From: an uncultured Eubacteriales bacterium
Lineage (GTDB): Bacteria > Bacillota_A > Clostridia > Christensenellales > Aristaeellaceae
Length of the DNA stretch: 10,321 nucleotides
NCBI GenBank assembly: GCA_902775835.1
Contig: CACYNZ010000113.1
Span: forward strand, 1 to 10,321
Direction: 5' to 3'
The stretch's first letter is position 1. The number at the start of each line of letters is the position of its first letter. This document shows, piece after piece, positions 1 through 6,727 of the stretch. The translations under genes were made by a program, and so were the position numbers. A model generated the notes under the pieces. That model was not told where the DNA came from and did no database searches. It was given only the letters and a program-made list of their open reading frames with translations.

Positions 1-642
1 TACCTTAACAATGAAGCAGAGGTATTTCCAGGTAAGAATCAGAATACAGCACGTATGTATTACAGGAACGATCCAAGAACCCAAGGCTGGGGGAAAACCA
101 AGGATGTGGATGCAATAGTTTATACCGGGAAACTGACTGTCAGGAAAGCAGATCCTGCACATAATCTGCTGAAGGGAGCTGTCTTTGAGCTTTCAAGACT
201 GAACAATGAAGAATTTGAGATTTTGACTATAATTGATGACAGTGACGGGAACTTGGATGGCAAATTTGAATTTGTCGGAATTGGACCAGGTGTTTACAGA
301 CTGCGGGAGACAACAGCGCCAAATGGGTATAATGAACTGCCGGGAGATGTTTTTTTCCAAGTGCGGAAAAATGAGGCCAATTCCGGTGTTTCGATACAGT
401 GTCTGGACAAGAGCGGCACATTGCTCAAAAATCTGAGCAGTGTACAGAATGTTTATATGCCGGAGTTAACGCTGGAACAAGATGGATGGATGATGGAAAT
501 CATTAATACGGCAGGAATACAGCTTCCTTCCACTGGTGCGGCAGGAACAGTCCTTATTTATCTGGCAGGTGGGATACTGGTTATATATGCCCTGACGGGA
601 TTTGTATTTCAGCGTATTAAACGTCTGGTAATCCATTCCTGA
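1..642 (+). CDS. SpaA-type pilin / LPXTG cell-wall-anchored protein, C-terminal part (5' end outside window)
   Basis: This is the C-terminal part of a sortase-substrate surface pilin, exported and then covalently attached to a pilus or to peptidoglycan. The reading frame is open from base 1, so the gene starts upstream, and the ATG at 55 is probably internal. Seen: a segment around bases 55-135 resembles the linker that precedes the last domain in Gram-positive backbone pilins (YRNDP followed by VYTGKL). Next comes a prealbumin-like SpaA domain starting at VRKAD and carrying the E-box motif RETTAPNGY near base 305-330, whose Glu supports an intramolecular Lys-Asn isopeptide bond in this family. 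The end is a full sorting signal: LPSTG at 523-537, a hydrophobic span, and a basic tail RIKRLVIHS. No sortase gene follows; the next element is a terminator, so this is the last gene of its unit. Whether it is the shaft or an accessory pilin cannot be decided without the N-terminus. Confidence 0.88.
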   Translation, partial: YLNNEAEVFPGKNQNTARMYYRNDPRTQGWGKTKDVDAIVYTGKLTVRKADPAHNLLKGAVFELSRLNNEEFEILTIIDDSDGNLDGKFEFVGIGPGVYRLRETTAPNGYNELPGDVFFQVRKNEANSGVSIQCLDKSGTLLKNLSSVQNVYMPELTLEQDGWMMEIINTAGIQLPSTGAAGTVLIYLAGGILVIYALTGFVFQRIKRLVIHS

Positions 643-666
643 AACGTGCCTGCATCATTCCATTTC

Positions 667-698
667 AGCGGCTGGATATGCTCAATCCAGCCGCTTTT
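667..698 (+). terminator. Intrinsic terminator of the pilin gene
   Basis: A perfect 11-bp inverted repeat (arms 667-677 and 685-695, GC-rich, 7-nt loop) is followed by a short T-tract at 695-698. It lies 24 nt after the pilin stop and ends the pilin transcript. The T-tract is on the + strand side only. Confidence 0.85.
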
Positions 699-701
699 CA
701 G

Positions 702-854
702 ATGATGGAAATCTATGAGTATACTATTTTGGTGGCATTGTGTAACGGCGTATGGGAATCAGTCAATGACTGGCCGTTTTCTAAATATCCCAGCGAATTC
801 TTGGAGAAATGGATTGCTGATGATAACGACTGCCTTCATTGCGCAACAGTATAA
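702..854 (+). CDS. Possible small ORF, 50 aa, unrecognised
   Basis: A frame open from 621 to 854 contains ATG codons at 678, 702 and 705. Read from 702 it encodes a 50-residue peptide rich in aromatic and acidic residues, with segments such as NDWPFSKYPSEF and two Cys near the end (DCLHC). No Shine-Dalgarno sequence precedes any of these ATGs, and the frame starts inside or just after the pilin terminator. It ends across the spacer of the promoter at 839-867. It may be chance, a remnant of a decayed gene, or a genuine small protein. I recognise no family. Confidence 0.15.
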   Translation: MMEIYEYTILVALCNGVWESVNDWPFSKYPSEFLEKWIADDNDCLHCATV

Positions 855-867
855 AAATCGCTATAAT
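839..867 (+). promoter_or_regulatory. Sigma-70/SigA-type promoter for the GH127-like/dus unit
   Basis: The -10 box is a perfect TATAAT at 862-867, 17 nt after a weaker -35 box TTGCGC at 839-844 (3 of 6 consensus matches). Transcription would begin near 874, giving a leader of about 40 nt before the TTG start at 914. The unit lies downstream of a terminator and needs its own promoter, which fits. The position also argues against translation starting at the TTG at 839, because that codon is part of the -35 box. Confidence 0.6.
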
Positions 868-898
868 TGAACTGCTCCGAAAGATGCAAGTGCTTTAT

Positions 899-905
899 GA
901 GGAGG
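899..905 (+). promoter_or_regulatory. Shine-Dalgarno site that sets the GH127-like start
   Basis: GAGGAGG lies 8 nt before the TTG codon at 914. In-frame alternatives at 839 (TTG) and 884 (ATG) have no comparable site. Confidence 0.7.
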
Positions 906-913
906 TTACTCAA

Positions 914-2608
914 TTGCCAGTTAAACCAGTTTACTATCGCGCTCCACTTAATGGTCTGTCATTGTTTCCGCTTGGCCCTGGACAGGTGAAAACAAATGAT
1001 CCGACGATTAAGAATATCTATACAATTCTGAAAAAATCGAGTGGTACATGCAGAACCTGGGAAGCTGCTTTTCTACTGGAATGCATGCTTTATGATGATC
1101 CTTCGGCAGCCGGAACCGTTGATCTCATCAGGCAGGCCTTTGCTAAGCAGCAAGAAAACGGAGAGTTGAATTGCCCTGTTGCAGACGCTTTGTCCATTAC
1201 CAGAGCAGCTTTGCGTGTCTATGAGCATACGAATGACCGCGGCATACTGAAACAGGTCTCAGCCTGGTGTGGATGGTGTTATGCACATTGGGATGAGATA
1301 ATACAGTGCAGGGAGATCAGGGTAAATCCCGGAGAACTGATGGAACTTGCTGTAAAAATGTACCTTTATACTGGCTCAAGCGGTTATCTGCAGATATGTG
1401 AAAAGCTGTATGCAGATGCTATGCAATGGAACCGGATTCTGAAGGCTTTTTCACAGCGTCTGCCATTTTCACAGACTATCAAATGGGAAGAACTTGAAAC
1501 CCATTTGCAGCAGGAGAATGGCACTGAAGGTTATTACGGTGTGCTGCATATGTCTGCACAGGCGGAAAAAATAGCCGATGGTCTCAGAGGTGTTTTGTAT
1601 AACAGTATATTCAAGGGAGCTCTGGACGACAGCAGCGCTCCTGAGACAGCCTGGAAAAGACTGAAAAAATGGCATGGCATTCCCTGCGGAGGCACTACTG
1701 CGGATGATGTCCTGGAAGGTGCTGCACCGTCGTTTTCGACGACAGCTGCCTCTTTGGCTGCATGGGCTGAAGCTTTTTCTGCCTGTTCAACCAGAGAACA
1801 CTCCGGGTGGGCGATTGATGAACTGGAGTGCCTGATTTACAACGGGTTGAAAGCCTGCATGCAGAGAGAGAATGTGGTGACGGCCTTTAGAGTGAATCAG
1901 CTTGATTCTGCAGGTGGCATGCGCGCCTGCTATCATATCGAGAATGATGATCAGGATTATGCGGTTCACAGGCTTGCCAAAGCATGGGCTGCTGTGTATA
2001 TGCATGCGGTCATGACCACACCGGATGGGTTTTCTGTTCAGCTTTATCTGCCTGGTTCCTACACCCTTGCAGTGCATGAGCAGGCGTGCAGAATCCATAT
2101 TGACTGTTCAACGGGAGCTTCGCTCCAGATTCAGACAAAAAAGCCTTTCCGTGGAACGATTCGGCTGAGAAAAGCAGAATGGATGAGAAATTTCCGGGTC
2201 ATGATCAATGGAGAGGAAACCACTTTTGAAACAGAAGCGGAACAATTTGCTGTTTTGAATAGAGAGTGGAACCCCAGCGACCGCATTGACCTTCAGTGGG
2301 ATCGTGCTGTCTATACTGTGGAGGGGCATCATCACGGAATCGCCGTATTCTGTGGCGCAGATCTGATGAGTTTTCCAGTGAAGGAACATGAAGAATGGAA
2401 GTATGGGGCAGCTGGAGAACCGATGATTTCGGATAATCAGGTGGTGCTTCCTGTGAAAGTGATTTCCGACTGGAAGGCTGAAAATGGGATCCCCGAAGAT
2501 ATTCCTGTATTTCCTGTTTCCAGCCATCATGAAGAACAGATACAGTTGGTCAGATTTTCAGAAGCCGGGGAAAGGATTACGGTGTTTCCGCAGTGCAGGA
2601 ACAAGTGA
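914..2608 (+). CDS. GH127-like (DUF1680-type) protein, divergent, probably lacking the catalytic centre
   Basis: This 564-residue cytoplasmic protein has no signal peptide and resembles the beta-L-arabinofuranosidase family GH127: an alpha/alpha-barrel followed by C-terminal beta-sandwich domains. Family-like landmarks are helical repeats such as ELMELAVKMYLYTGSSGYL, the segment GYYGVLHMSAQAEKIADG, then GGTTADD, and DGFSVQLYLPGSYT. After these comes the typical sandwich pattern of a Trp before the VMINGEE stretch, LNREWNPSDRIDLQW and IAVFCGADLMSFPV. Active GH127 enzymes bind zinc through an ETC motif and an adjacent Cys-Cys pair, one Cys being the nucleophile. Here the ETC position reads STTAAS, and no adjacent Cys pair exists anywhere in the protein. 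I infer a non-hydrolytic relative or a strongly altered active site. The TTG start at 914 was chosen for its strong ribosome binding site and the upstream promoter. The stop overlaps the next gene's ATG by one base. The family call is moderately sure; the function is not known. Confidence 0.6.
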   Translation: MPVKPVYYRAPLNGLSLFPLGPGQVKTNDPTIKNIYTILKKSSGTCRTWEAAFLLECMLYDDPSAAGTVDLIRQAFAKQQENGELNCPVADALSITRAALRVYEHTNDRGILKQVSAWCGWCYAHWDEIIQCREIRVNPGELMELAVKMYLYTGSSGYLQICEKLYADAMQWNRILKAFSQRLPFSQTIKWEELETHLQQENGTEGYYGVLHMSAQAEKIADGLRGVLYNSIFKGALDDSSAPETAWKRLKKWHGIPCGGTTADDVLEGAAPSFSTTAASLAAWAEAFSACSTREHSGWAIDELECLIYNGLKACMQRENVVTAFRVNQLDSAGGMRACYHIENDDQDYAVHRLAKAWAAVYMHAVMTTPDGFSVQLYLPGSYTLAVHEQACRIHIDCSTGASLQIQTKKPFRGTIRLRKAEWMRNFRVMINGEETTFETEAEQFAVLNREWNPSDRIDLQWDRAVYTVEGHHHGIAVFCGADLMSFPVKEHEEWKYGAAGEPMISDNQVVLPVKVISDWKAENGIPEDIPVFPVSSHHEEQIQLVRFSEAGERITVFPQCRNK

Positions 2609-3564
2609 TGGATGTGCGGCTTGCACCACTGGCCGGCGTTTCTGACTGGCCGTTCAGAAAACTGTGTTTTGACCAGCAATGTGACGGTGCTTATACTGAA
2701 ATGGTCAGCGCACAGGGATATGTTTATGCGGGAAAACAACAGGCAGTCAGAAATCTTCTGATACGGGACAAACATGAAAAGAAGCTGATTGTCCAGATTT
2801 TCGGAAAAGAACCGGGAATTATGGGAGAAGCAGCAAAGCGATTATGCGAGACCATGCTGTTTGATGGAATCGATATCAATATGGGCTGCCCTGTCCATAA
2901 AGTTGTTTCAAATGGAGAGGGCTGCGGGTTGATGAAAACCCCGATGCTGGCCGGGAAAATTATGAGCGAAGTGGTGAAGCAGTCGTCACTTCCCGTTTCC
3001 GTAAAGATGCGGCTTGGATGGGATGCAGATCATATTAACTGCGTGGAAATCGCTAGAATTGCAGAGGATTCTGGCATACGGGAGATAACGGTACATGGCC
3101 GCACCAGAACACAGATGTATTCCGGGCATGCTGACTGGACGGAGATAGCCCGGGTTCGTCAAAGTGTTTCCATTGGTGTAATAGCGAACGGTGACATTAT
3201 CGACGCTGATACGGCCTGTGAATGTATGCGTATTACAGGCGCGGATGGTGTCATGATCGGACGCGGGGCGATGGGAAATCCGTGGATTTTCCGGCAGATC
3301 AAAGATCAGCTGGGAGGGCAAGCAGCTTATGTTCCTTCGGCAGAAGAAAAGTATGCAGCAGTAATGGAGCACTACAGACTGATGAAGGAATGGAAAGGGG
3401 AACGCATTGCGGTTACTGAAATGCGGAAGCATCTTTCCTGGTATATTCATGGGATGCGTAATTCAGCCCGTATGCGCCAGGTGATCAATAATATGAATGA
3501 TATGCAGGAGCTGCTGGAAGCATTAAGCCGATTCTTCCGGATGCAGGATGGAGACGAGTTTTGA
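2608..3564 (+). CDS. dusB: tRNA-dihydrouridine synthase (DusB-like)
   Basis: This flavoenzyme reduces specific uridines in tRNA to dihydrouridine using FMN and NADPH. The 318-residue length is normal for the family. Seen from the ATG at 2608: an N-terminal APLAGVSDWPFR segment (FMN barrel strand 1), the signature DINMGCP with the family's catalytic cysteine at about residue 94, VKMRLGW near 132-138, VHGRTR near 162-167, ANGDI near 193, and the phosphate-binding IGRGAMGNPWIF near 217. A helical C-terminal tRNA-binding domain follows from about residue 235. An in-frame GTG at 2593 exists, but the ATG at 2608 is preferred: AGGA at 2597-2600 is well spaced, and the TGATG junction with the upstream gene is a classic translational-coupling arrangement. 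Pairing with a GH127-like gene is not a known functional link, so co-transcription may be only positional. The subfamily (DusB rather than another Dus) is inferred from overall resemblance. Confidence 0.93.
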   Translation: MDVRLAPLAGVSDWPFRKLCFDQQCDGAYTEMVSAQGYVYAGKQQAVRNLLIRDKHEKKLIVQIFGKEPGIMGEAAKRLCETMLFDGIDINMGCPVHKVVSNGEGCGLMKTPMLAGKIMSEVVKQSSLPVSVKMRLGWDADHINCVEIARIAEDSGIREITVHGRTRTQMYSGHADWTEIARVRQSVSIGVIANGDIIDADTACECMRITGADGVMIGRGAMGNPWIFRQIKDQLGGQAAYVPSAEEKYAAVMEHYRLMKEWKGERIAVTEMRKHLSWYIHGMRNSARMRQVINNMNDMQELLEALSRFFRMQDGDEF

Positions 3565-3602
3565 TATCGGCAGACTGCTGTCAGGAATACCGACAAGATT
3601 AT

Positions 3603-3607
3603 GGAGG
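3603..3607 (+). promoter_or_regulatory. Shine-Dalgarno site that sets the start of the exported protein
   Basis: GGAGG lies 6 nt before the ATG at 3614. That ATG begins immediately at a signal peptide, whereas the in-frame ATG at 3548 would add 22 residues ahead of it and has no comparable site. Confidence 0.75.
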
Positions 3608-3613
3608 CATCAT

Positions 3614-5122
3614 ATGATCCGCAGATTTTTCAGTGTGCTAATCTGTATGGTTTTTCTTGTGACGCTGGCATACGGCGAGGAGACGGGTGAAGAATACACG
3701 CTTCCGGTCAAGTTTCAAAAACAGATAGCGCTTGGAAGCGGCCTTAAGGGGATTGCGCAGTTTGCTGTAAGCGGAAGTGAACTTACGGCTGAAATGCTTG
3801 AGCCCTTGGATGGCGCTGTATTTAACTGGTCATACATCTCGAAGGAAGATGCTTTGCAGATTGAGGTATCAACGGAAAAAAACGGACAAAGCGGGGCAAA
3901 AACCCAGGTTTATGGCAATGGAGAAAAAATCTATATTGGCAGTGATCTGTTTCAGGGAACAGTATATGAATTGAACCTGAAGGGTGATCTCTTAACATCA
4001 TTGCTTTCTGAAAAGGATAAGAATGTTTCACTTTTCATGCCGCTGCTGAAAGCTGCACAGATGATGGGTGAGAACGAAGCGCTGAAAAACAGGATTGATA
4101 TACTCGCTGAAAAGATACAGACATGGATGGACGGGTATGCGGTATCTCCGGTATACGGAACAGAAAATGATATTTCTTATGTAAGTATCCGGCATGAGAT
4201 TCCGGCAGATGCGCTTCGTGAAGAAATGAAACTGCTGGTTCATGAAGTGTTGAATGATACAGAACTTTTGACCGCACTTCGGCAGAACAGCAATGAGGAA
4301 CAGAAGAGCCTGTATCTCGACAGAAGCTTGGAATGGTATTATGATGCCTGCATCGATCAGATCATCATGGAAAAGGCCGCTGTATATGAGAGAGAAGTAA
4401 CACTGCAGGGCGAGGAAATTGCCAGCAGATTGGAACTGCCCCTGGCGGATGTGCTTGCTCCCTGGCAGACCTTCGTCATGGAAAAGAACAATGCTGCCAT
4501 AACATATATCCTGGAAGGTGAAGCTGATTCTGTGGAGCTGAGTGTTCAGGAATATCAGACATCCGATGAAGGTGTGCACCTGAAGGGCACTCTTGGACGC
4601 ATTGGCTCTGCAGAAACAGACAAAAAAGCCGTTTCGCTCGCATTTGATATCCAATCTCAGGTTACGCTGAGTACAGATGCAGAAGGCGTCCAGCATGAAT
4701 ATCAGACATGGCAGTATACGATTCAGAATGATCGGGATTATTTGGAAAAACATCCGGGAGCAGAGGATAATTATTTCCAGCTTCCTGTGATTCAGGGAAC
4801 TCTTCAGCTGCATTATTACAGTAAACCGGCCAAACGGGCAGCAACTACCCTTGAACTCAGCTTCAATACAGGAATTGCAGGCGGGAAGCTCCAGGGGGCG
4901 GCAAAGATGAGAACAGCATCGCCCTGGGATATTCTTCCCATGGAACCTGAGAATACAGTGCTCATGTCAGAGATGGATATGAGTGAGAGAAGGATTCTTC
5001 TTTCCGATCTGTTTTCAAACACGCTGCTGGATCTTCATATGATTGATATGGAAAGTCAGCTTCAGGCAGAACCGATTCAGGTTGAGCAGGTGGTTGCAAC
5101 TGCAACGGATATTGGAGAATAA
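3614..5122 (+). CDS. Secreted protein of unknown function with N-terminal signal peptide
   Basis: I do not recognise this 502-residue protein. Residues 1-20 form a signal peptide: basic start MIRRFF, hydrophobic core LICMVFLVTL, and a likely signal peptidase I site after AYG. There is no lipobox Cys, no C-terminal sorting signal and no second membrane span, so the mature protein should be released or loosely cell-associated. The mature part alternates beta-rich stretches (for example NGEKIYIGSDLFQGTVYELN) with a long helical middle (about residues 145-290, rich in Glu, Leu and Lys). A second beta-rich half ends in a short helical tail. The pattern resembles large beta-sheet folds that enclose a helical insertion, but no homology is claimed. 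It is 49 nt after dus, with no terminator or evident promoter between them, so it is probably co-transcribed. A strong inverted repeat follows its stop. Confidence 0.8.
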   Translation: MIRRFFSVLICMVFLVTLAYGEETGEEYTLPVKFQKQIALGSGLKGIAQFAVSGSELTAEMLEPLDGAVFNWSYISKEDALQIEVSTEKNGQSGAKTQVYGNGEKIYIGSDLFQGTVYELNLKGDLLTSLLSEKDKNVSLFMPLLKAAQMMGENEALKNRIDILAEKIQTWMDGYAVSPVYGTENDISYVSIRHEIPADALREEMKLLVHEVLNDTELLTALRQNSNEEQKSLYLDRSLEWYYDACIDQIIMEKAAVYEREVTLQGEEIASRLELPLADVLAPWQTFVMEKNNAAITYILEGEADSVELSVQEYQTSDEGVHLKGTLGRIGSAETDKKAVSLAFDIQSQVTLSTDAEGVQHEYQTWQYTIQNDRDYLEKHPGAEDNYFQLPVIQGTLQLHYYSKPAKRAATTLELSFNTGIAGGKLQGAAKMRTASPWDILPMEPENTVLMSEMDMSERRILLSDLFSNTLLDLHMIDMESQLQAEPIQVEQVVATATDIGE

Positions 5123-5131
5123 AGTACAAAG

Positions 5132-5163
5132 CAAAGGCGGCAGAGCAAAATCTGCCGCCTTTG
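5132..5163. terminator. Bidirectional terminator between convergent units
   Basis: This is a perfect 13-bp inverted repeat (arms 5132-5144 and 5151-5163, 6-nt loop) with AAAGGCGGC/GCCGCCTTT arms. It lies 10 nt after the exported-protein stop and about 60 nt beyond the ispDF stop. The + side has only a short T-tract; the - side is followed by a moderately T-rich stretch. Position and symmetry suggest that it ends both transcripts. The remaining bases 5164-5223 hold no feature I can support. Confidence 0.8.
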
Positions 5164-5223
5164 TTGAAACTGCATGTGATTCAGGAAAAAAGTCCGCTGA
5201 GGCAATGATACATGTCTGCCCCG

Positions 5224-6378
5224 TTATTGCAGCAGAACAGTCGCAAAAGCGGAAATACCTTCGCCTCTGCCTTCATATCCCATGCCTTCTGTGGTGGTGG
5301 CCTTAACAGATACCTGGTCCAGAGGGATAGCTAAAACTGCAGCGAGACTGTTTCTCATGGCTTCGATATAAGCAGAAAGACGTGGACGCTGTGCGATGAT
5401 CGTGATATCGACATTGACGATGGAATATCTGTCCGCAATGGTTTCCATTGCTTTTTTCAGCAGAAGCATGGAAGAGATATCCTTATATGCGGGATCATTG
5501 TCTGGAAACAGTTTCCCTATATCTCCGGCGCATGCTGCACCAAGAATGGCGTCAATAAGAGCATGGGTGGCAACATCAGCATCTGAGTGCCCCAGCAGTC
5601 CGAGTTCATAGGGAATTTTGACCCCGCACAGTATCAGATCCCGGTTTTCAACCAGACGATGTGCATCAAATCCGTTGCCGATGCGAAGACGAAGAGGAGC
5701 AGCCTGCTGGGAATCAATGATTCTTTCTGCGGATATGAGATCTTCGGCATGAGTGATTTTCATATTCGTAATACTTCCTTCGGTAAGATGAACTCGAACG
5801 CCCATGCGTTCTACCAGAGAAGCGTCATCTGTGCCAAGAAAACCATCCTCCATGGCTTTCAGATGGGCATCCAGCAGCAGTTGCTTTGTAAACCCCTGAG
5901 GGGTTTGAACCGCGCGCAGTGTTTTTCGATCCGGTGTGGAGGTGACCCAGGAATCCTCATCAACCGTTTTAATCGTGTCGGTTACCGGAATAGAAGCAAC
6001 ACCGGTTCCTACACTGTCTACAGACTGCATGACATTTGCAATGGTTTTTGCATCCACCAGGCATCTGGCAGCATCATGAATCATTACTTTGGAACATGAA
6101 TCCGGCAGAGCGTTCAAGCCGGAACGCACAGAATCCTGGCGTGTTTCACCGCCGGCAACAATCTGAATAGGGCAGGAGGTGCGGATCTGTTGGATCAGAT
6201 GTGCAGCCTCTGCCATATCAGAGGAACGGATTACCACAATCAGTCCACTCACAAAAGGCAGAAACGCACGGATGGAACGTACGAGCATGGACTCTCCGGA
6301 GACATTCAGCAGAATCTTGTTTCGGTCCATTCCCATTCTTGTTCCACTACCGCCGCCCAGTATTACAGCATACCACAT
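5224..6378 (-). CDS. ispDF: Bifunctional IspD/IspF: MEP cytidylyltransferase and MEcPP synthase
   Basis: This fused cytoplasmic enzyme catalyses two steps of the MEP isoprenoid pathway. IspD joins CTP to 2-C-methyl-D-erythritol 4-phosphate; IspF makes the cyclic diphosphate MEcPP two steps later. Residues 1-221 are IspD: nucleotide-binding GGGSGTRMG at 8-16 with K21, GGETRQDSVRSG at 76-87, HDAAR at 101-105, VQTPQGF at 157-163, and TDDASLVE at 183-190. The family's usual Pro after HDAAR is Cys here. A linker of about 8 residues leads to IspF at 231-384: DAH with zinc ligands D238 and H240, GHSDAD at 263-268, third ligand H272, GDIG..FPD at 285-292, and TTTEGMGYEGRGEGI at 361-375. The ATG at 6378 was chosen because the protein begins right at the first IspD strand and GTGAGG lies 8 nt upstream. 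A longer frame to 6432 is not needed. It follows rqcP by 10 nt; the rqcP stop codon is part of its ribosome binding site, suggesting coupling. Confidence 0.95.
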   Translation of the reverse strand: MWYAVILGGGSGTRMGMDRNKILLNVSGESMLVRSIRAFLPFVSGLIVVIRSSDMAEAAHLIQQIRTSCPIQIVAGGETRQDSVRSGLNALPDSCSKVMIHDAARCLVDAKTIANVMQSVDSVGTGVASIPVTDTIKTVDEDSWVTSTPDRKTLRAVQTPQGFTKQLLLDAHLKAMEDGFLGTDDASLVERMGVRVHLTEGSITNMKITHAEDLISAERIIDSQQAAPLRLRIGNGFDAHRLVENRDLILCGVKIPYELGLLGHSDADVATHALIDAILGAACAGDIGKLFPDNDPAYKDISSMLLLKKAMETIADRYSIVNVDITIIAQRPRLSAYIEAMRNSLAAVLAIPLDQVSVKATTTEGMGYEGRGEGISAFATVLLQ

Positions 6379-6388
6379 AGATTCAGCC

Positions 6389-6661
6389 TCACTCTCTGAA
6401 ATCCTGCATTCCGGAATCCTCAGAAAGAACACGATACATTTCAGATGCCTGATCTTTTTTTACAGTTTCTTGAATGGATACTACTTCGTACTTGCCAAGC
6501 TTGTCACCAAAACGAATAGCAATGGTATCTCCAACCTTGACTTCTGCTCCGGCTTTGGCGACTTTTCCATTCAAGGAGACGCGGCCGCCTGAACAAGCTT
6601 CATTTGCGACTGTCCTTCTTTTGATGATACGGGAAACTTTCAGATACTTATCTAGCCGCAT
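6389..6661 (-). CDS. rqcP: RqcP (YabO-type) S4-domain RNA-binding protein
   Basis: A 90-residue protein almost entirely made of an S4 RNA-binding domain, opening with MRLDKYLKVSRIIKRRTVA and continuing with GRVSLNGKVAK, GDTIAIRFG and a short tail with EMYRVL. This matches Bacillus RqcP/YabO closely. In that family the protein works with RqcH on stalled 50S ribosomal subunits, stabilising the P-site tRNA while alanine tails are added to the nascent chain. The start at 6661 is fixed by GGAGG at 6670-6674 (8 nt spacing) and by the family N-terminus; an upstream TTG at 6676 overlaps that site and is rejected. The position after mazG and hup repeats the yab-region order of Bacillus and Clostridia. 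A hup terminator stands immediately upstream, so its expression probably depends on read-through. Confidence 0.92.
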   Translation of the reverse strand: MRLDKYLKVSRIIKRRTVANEACSGGRVSLNGKVAKAGAEVKVGDTIAIRFGDKLGKYEVVSIQETVKKDQASEMYRVLSEDSGMQDFRE

Positions 6662-6678
6662 AAAATCTTCCTCCAATG

Positions 6679-6704
6679 AAAAAACCGCAGGCGTAACCCT
6701 GCGG
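6679..6704 (-). terminator. Intrinsic terminator after hup, directly in front of rqcP
   Basis: Read on the minus strand, a 7-bp GC-rich stem (arms 6704-6698 and 6691-6685, 6-nt loop) is followed at once by six T residues (6684-6679). It sits 24 nt after the HU stop codon. Only 4 nt separate the T-tract from the rqcP ribosome binding site, so it may act as a partial terminator that lowers rqcP-ispDF expression relative to HU. Confidence 0.85.
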
Positions 6705-6727
6705 GTCGCAAAAAACCAACTTAAAGA

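Noticed and set aside
839..913. Longer N-terminus for the GH127-like protein from TTG 839 or ATG 884
   Set aside because: The TTG at 839 forms the -35 box of the promoter and lies before the predicted transcript start. Neither codon has a good ribosome binding site, while TTG 914 does.
4028..4813. A 261-codon open frame on the - strand
   Set aside because: Antisense to the exported protein gene, which has a signal peptide and a good ribosome binding site. The antisense product is rich in Cys, His and Phe with no recognisable pattern.
5183..5218. Possible second terminator for ispDF (six-T tract on the minus strand)
   Set aside because: The only available stem is 6 bp including a G-T wobble, has a 12-nt loop, and is separated from the T-tract by 7 nt. 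The perfect 13-bp repeat at 5132-5163 is a far better candidate.
5587..6099. A 170-codon open frame on the + strand
   Set aside because: It is antisense to ispDF across well-conserved IspD motifs and has no independent support.
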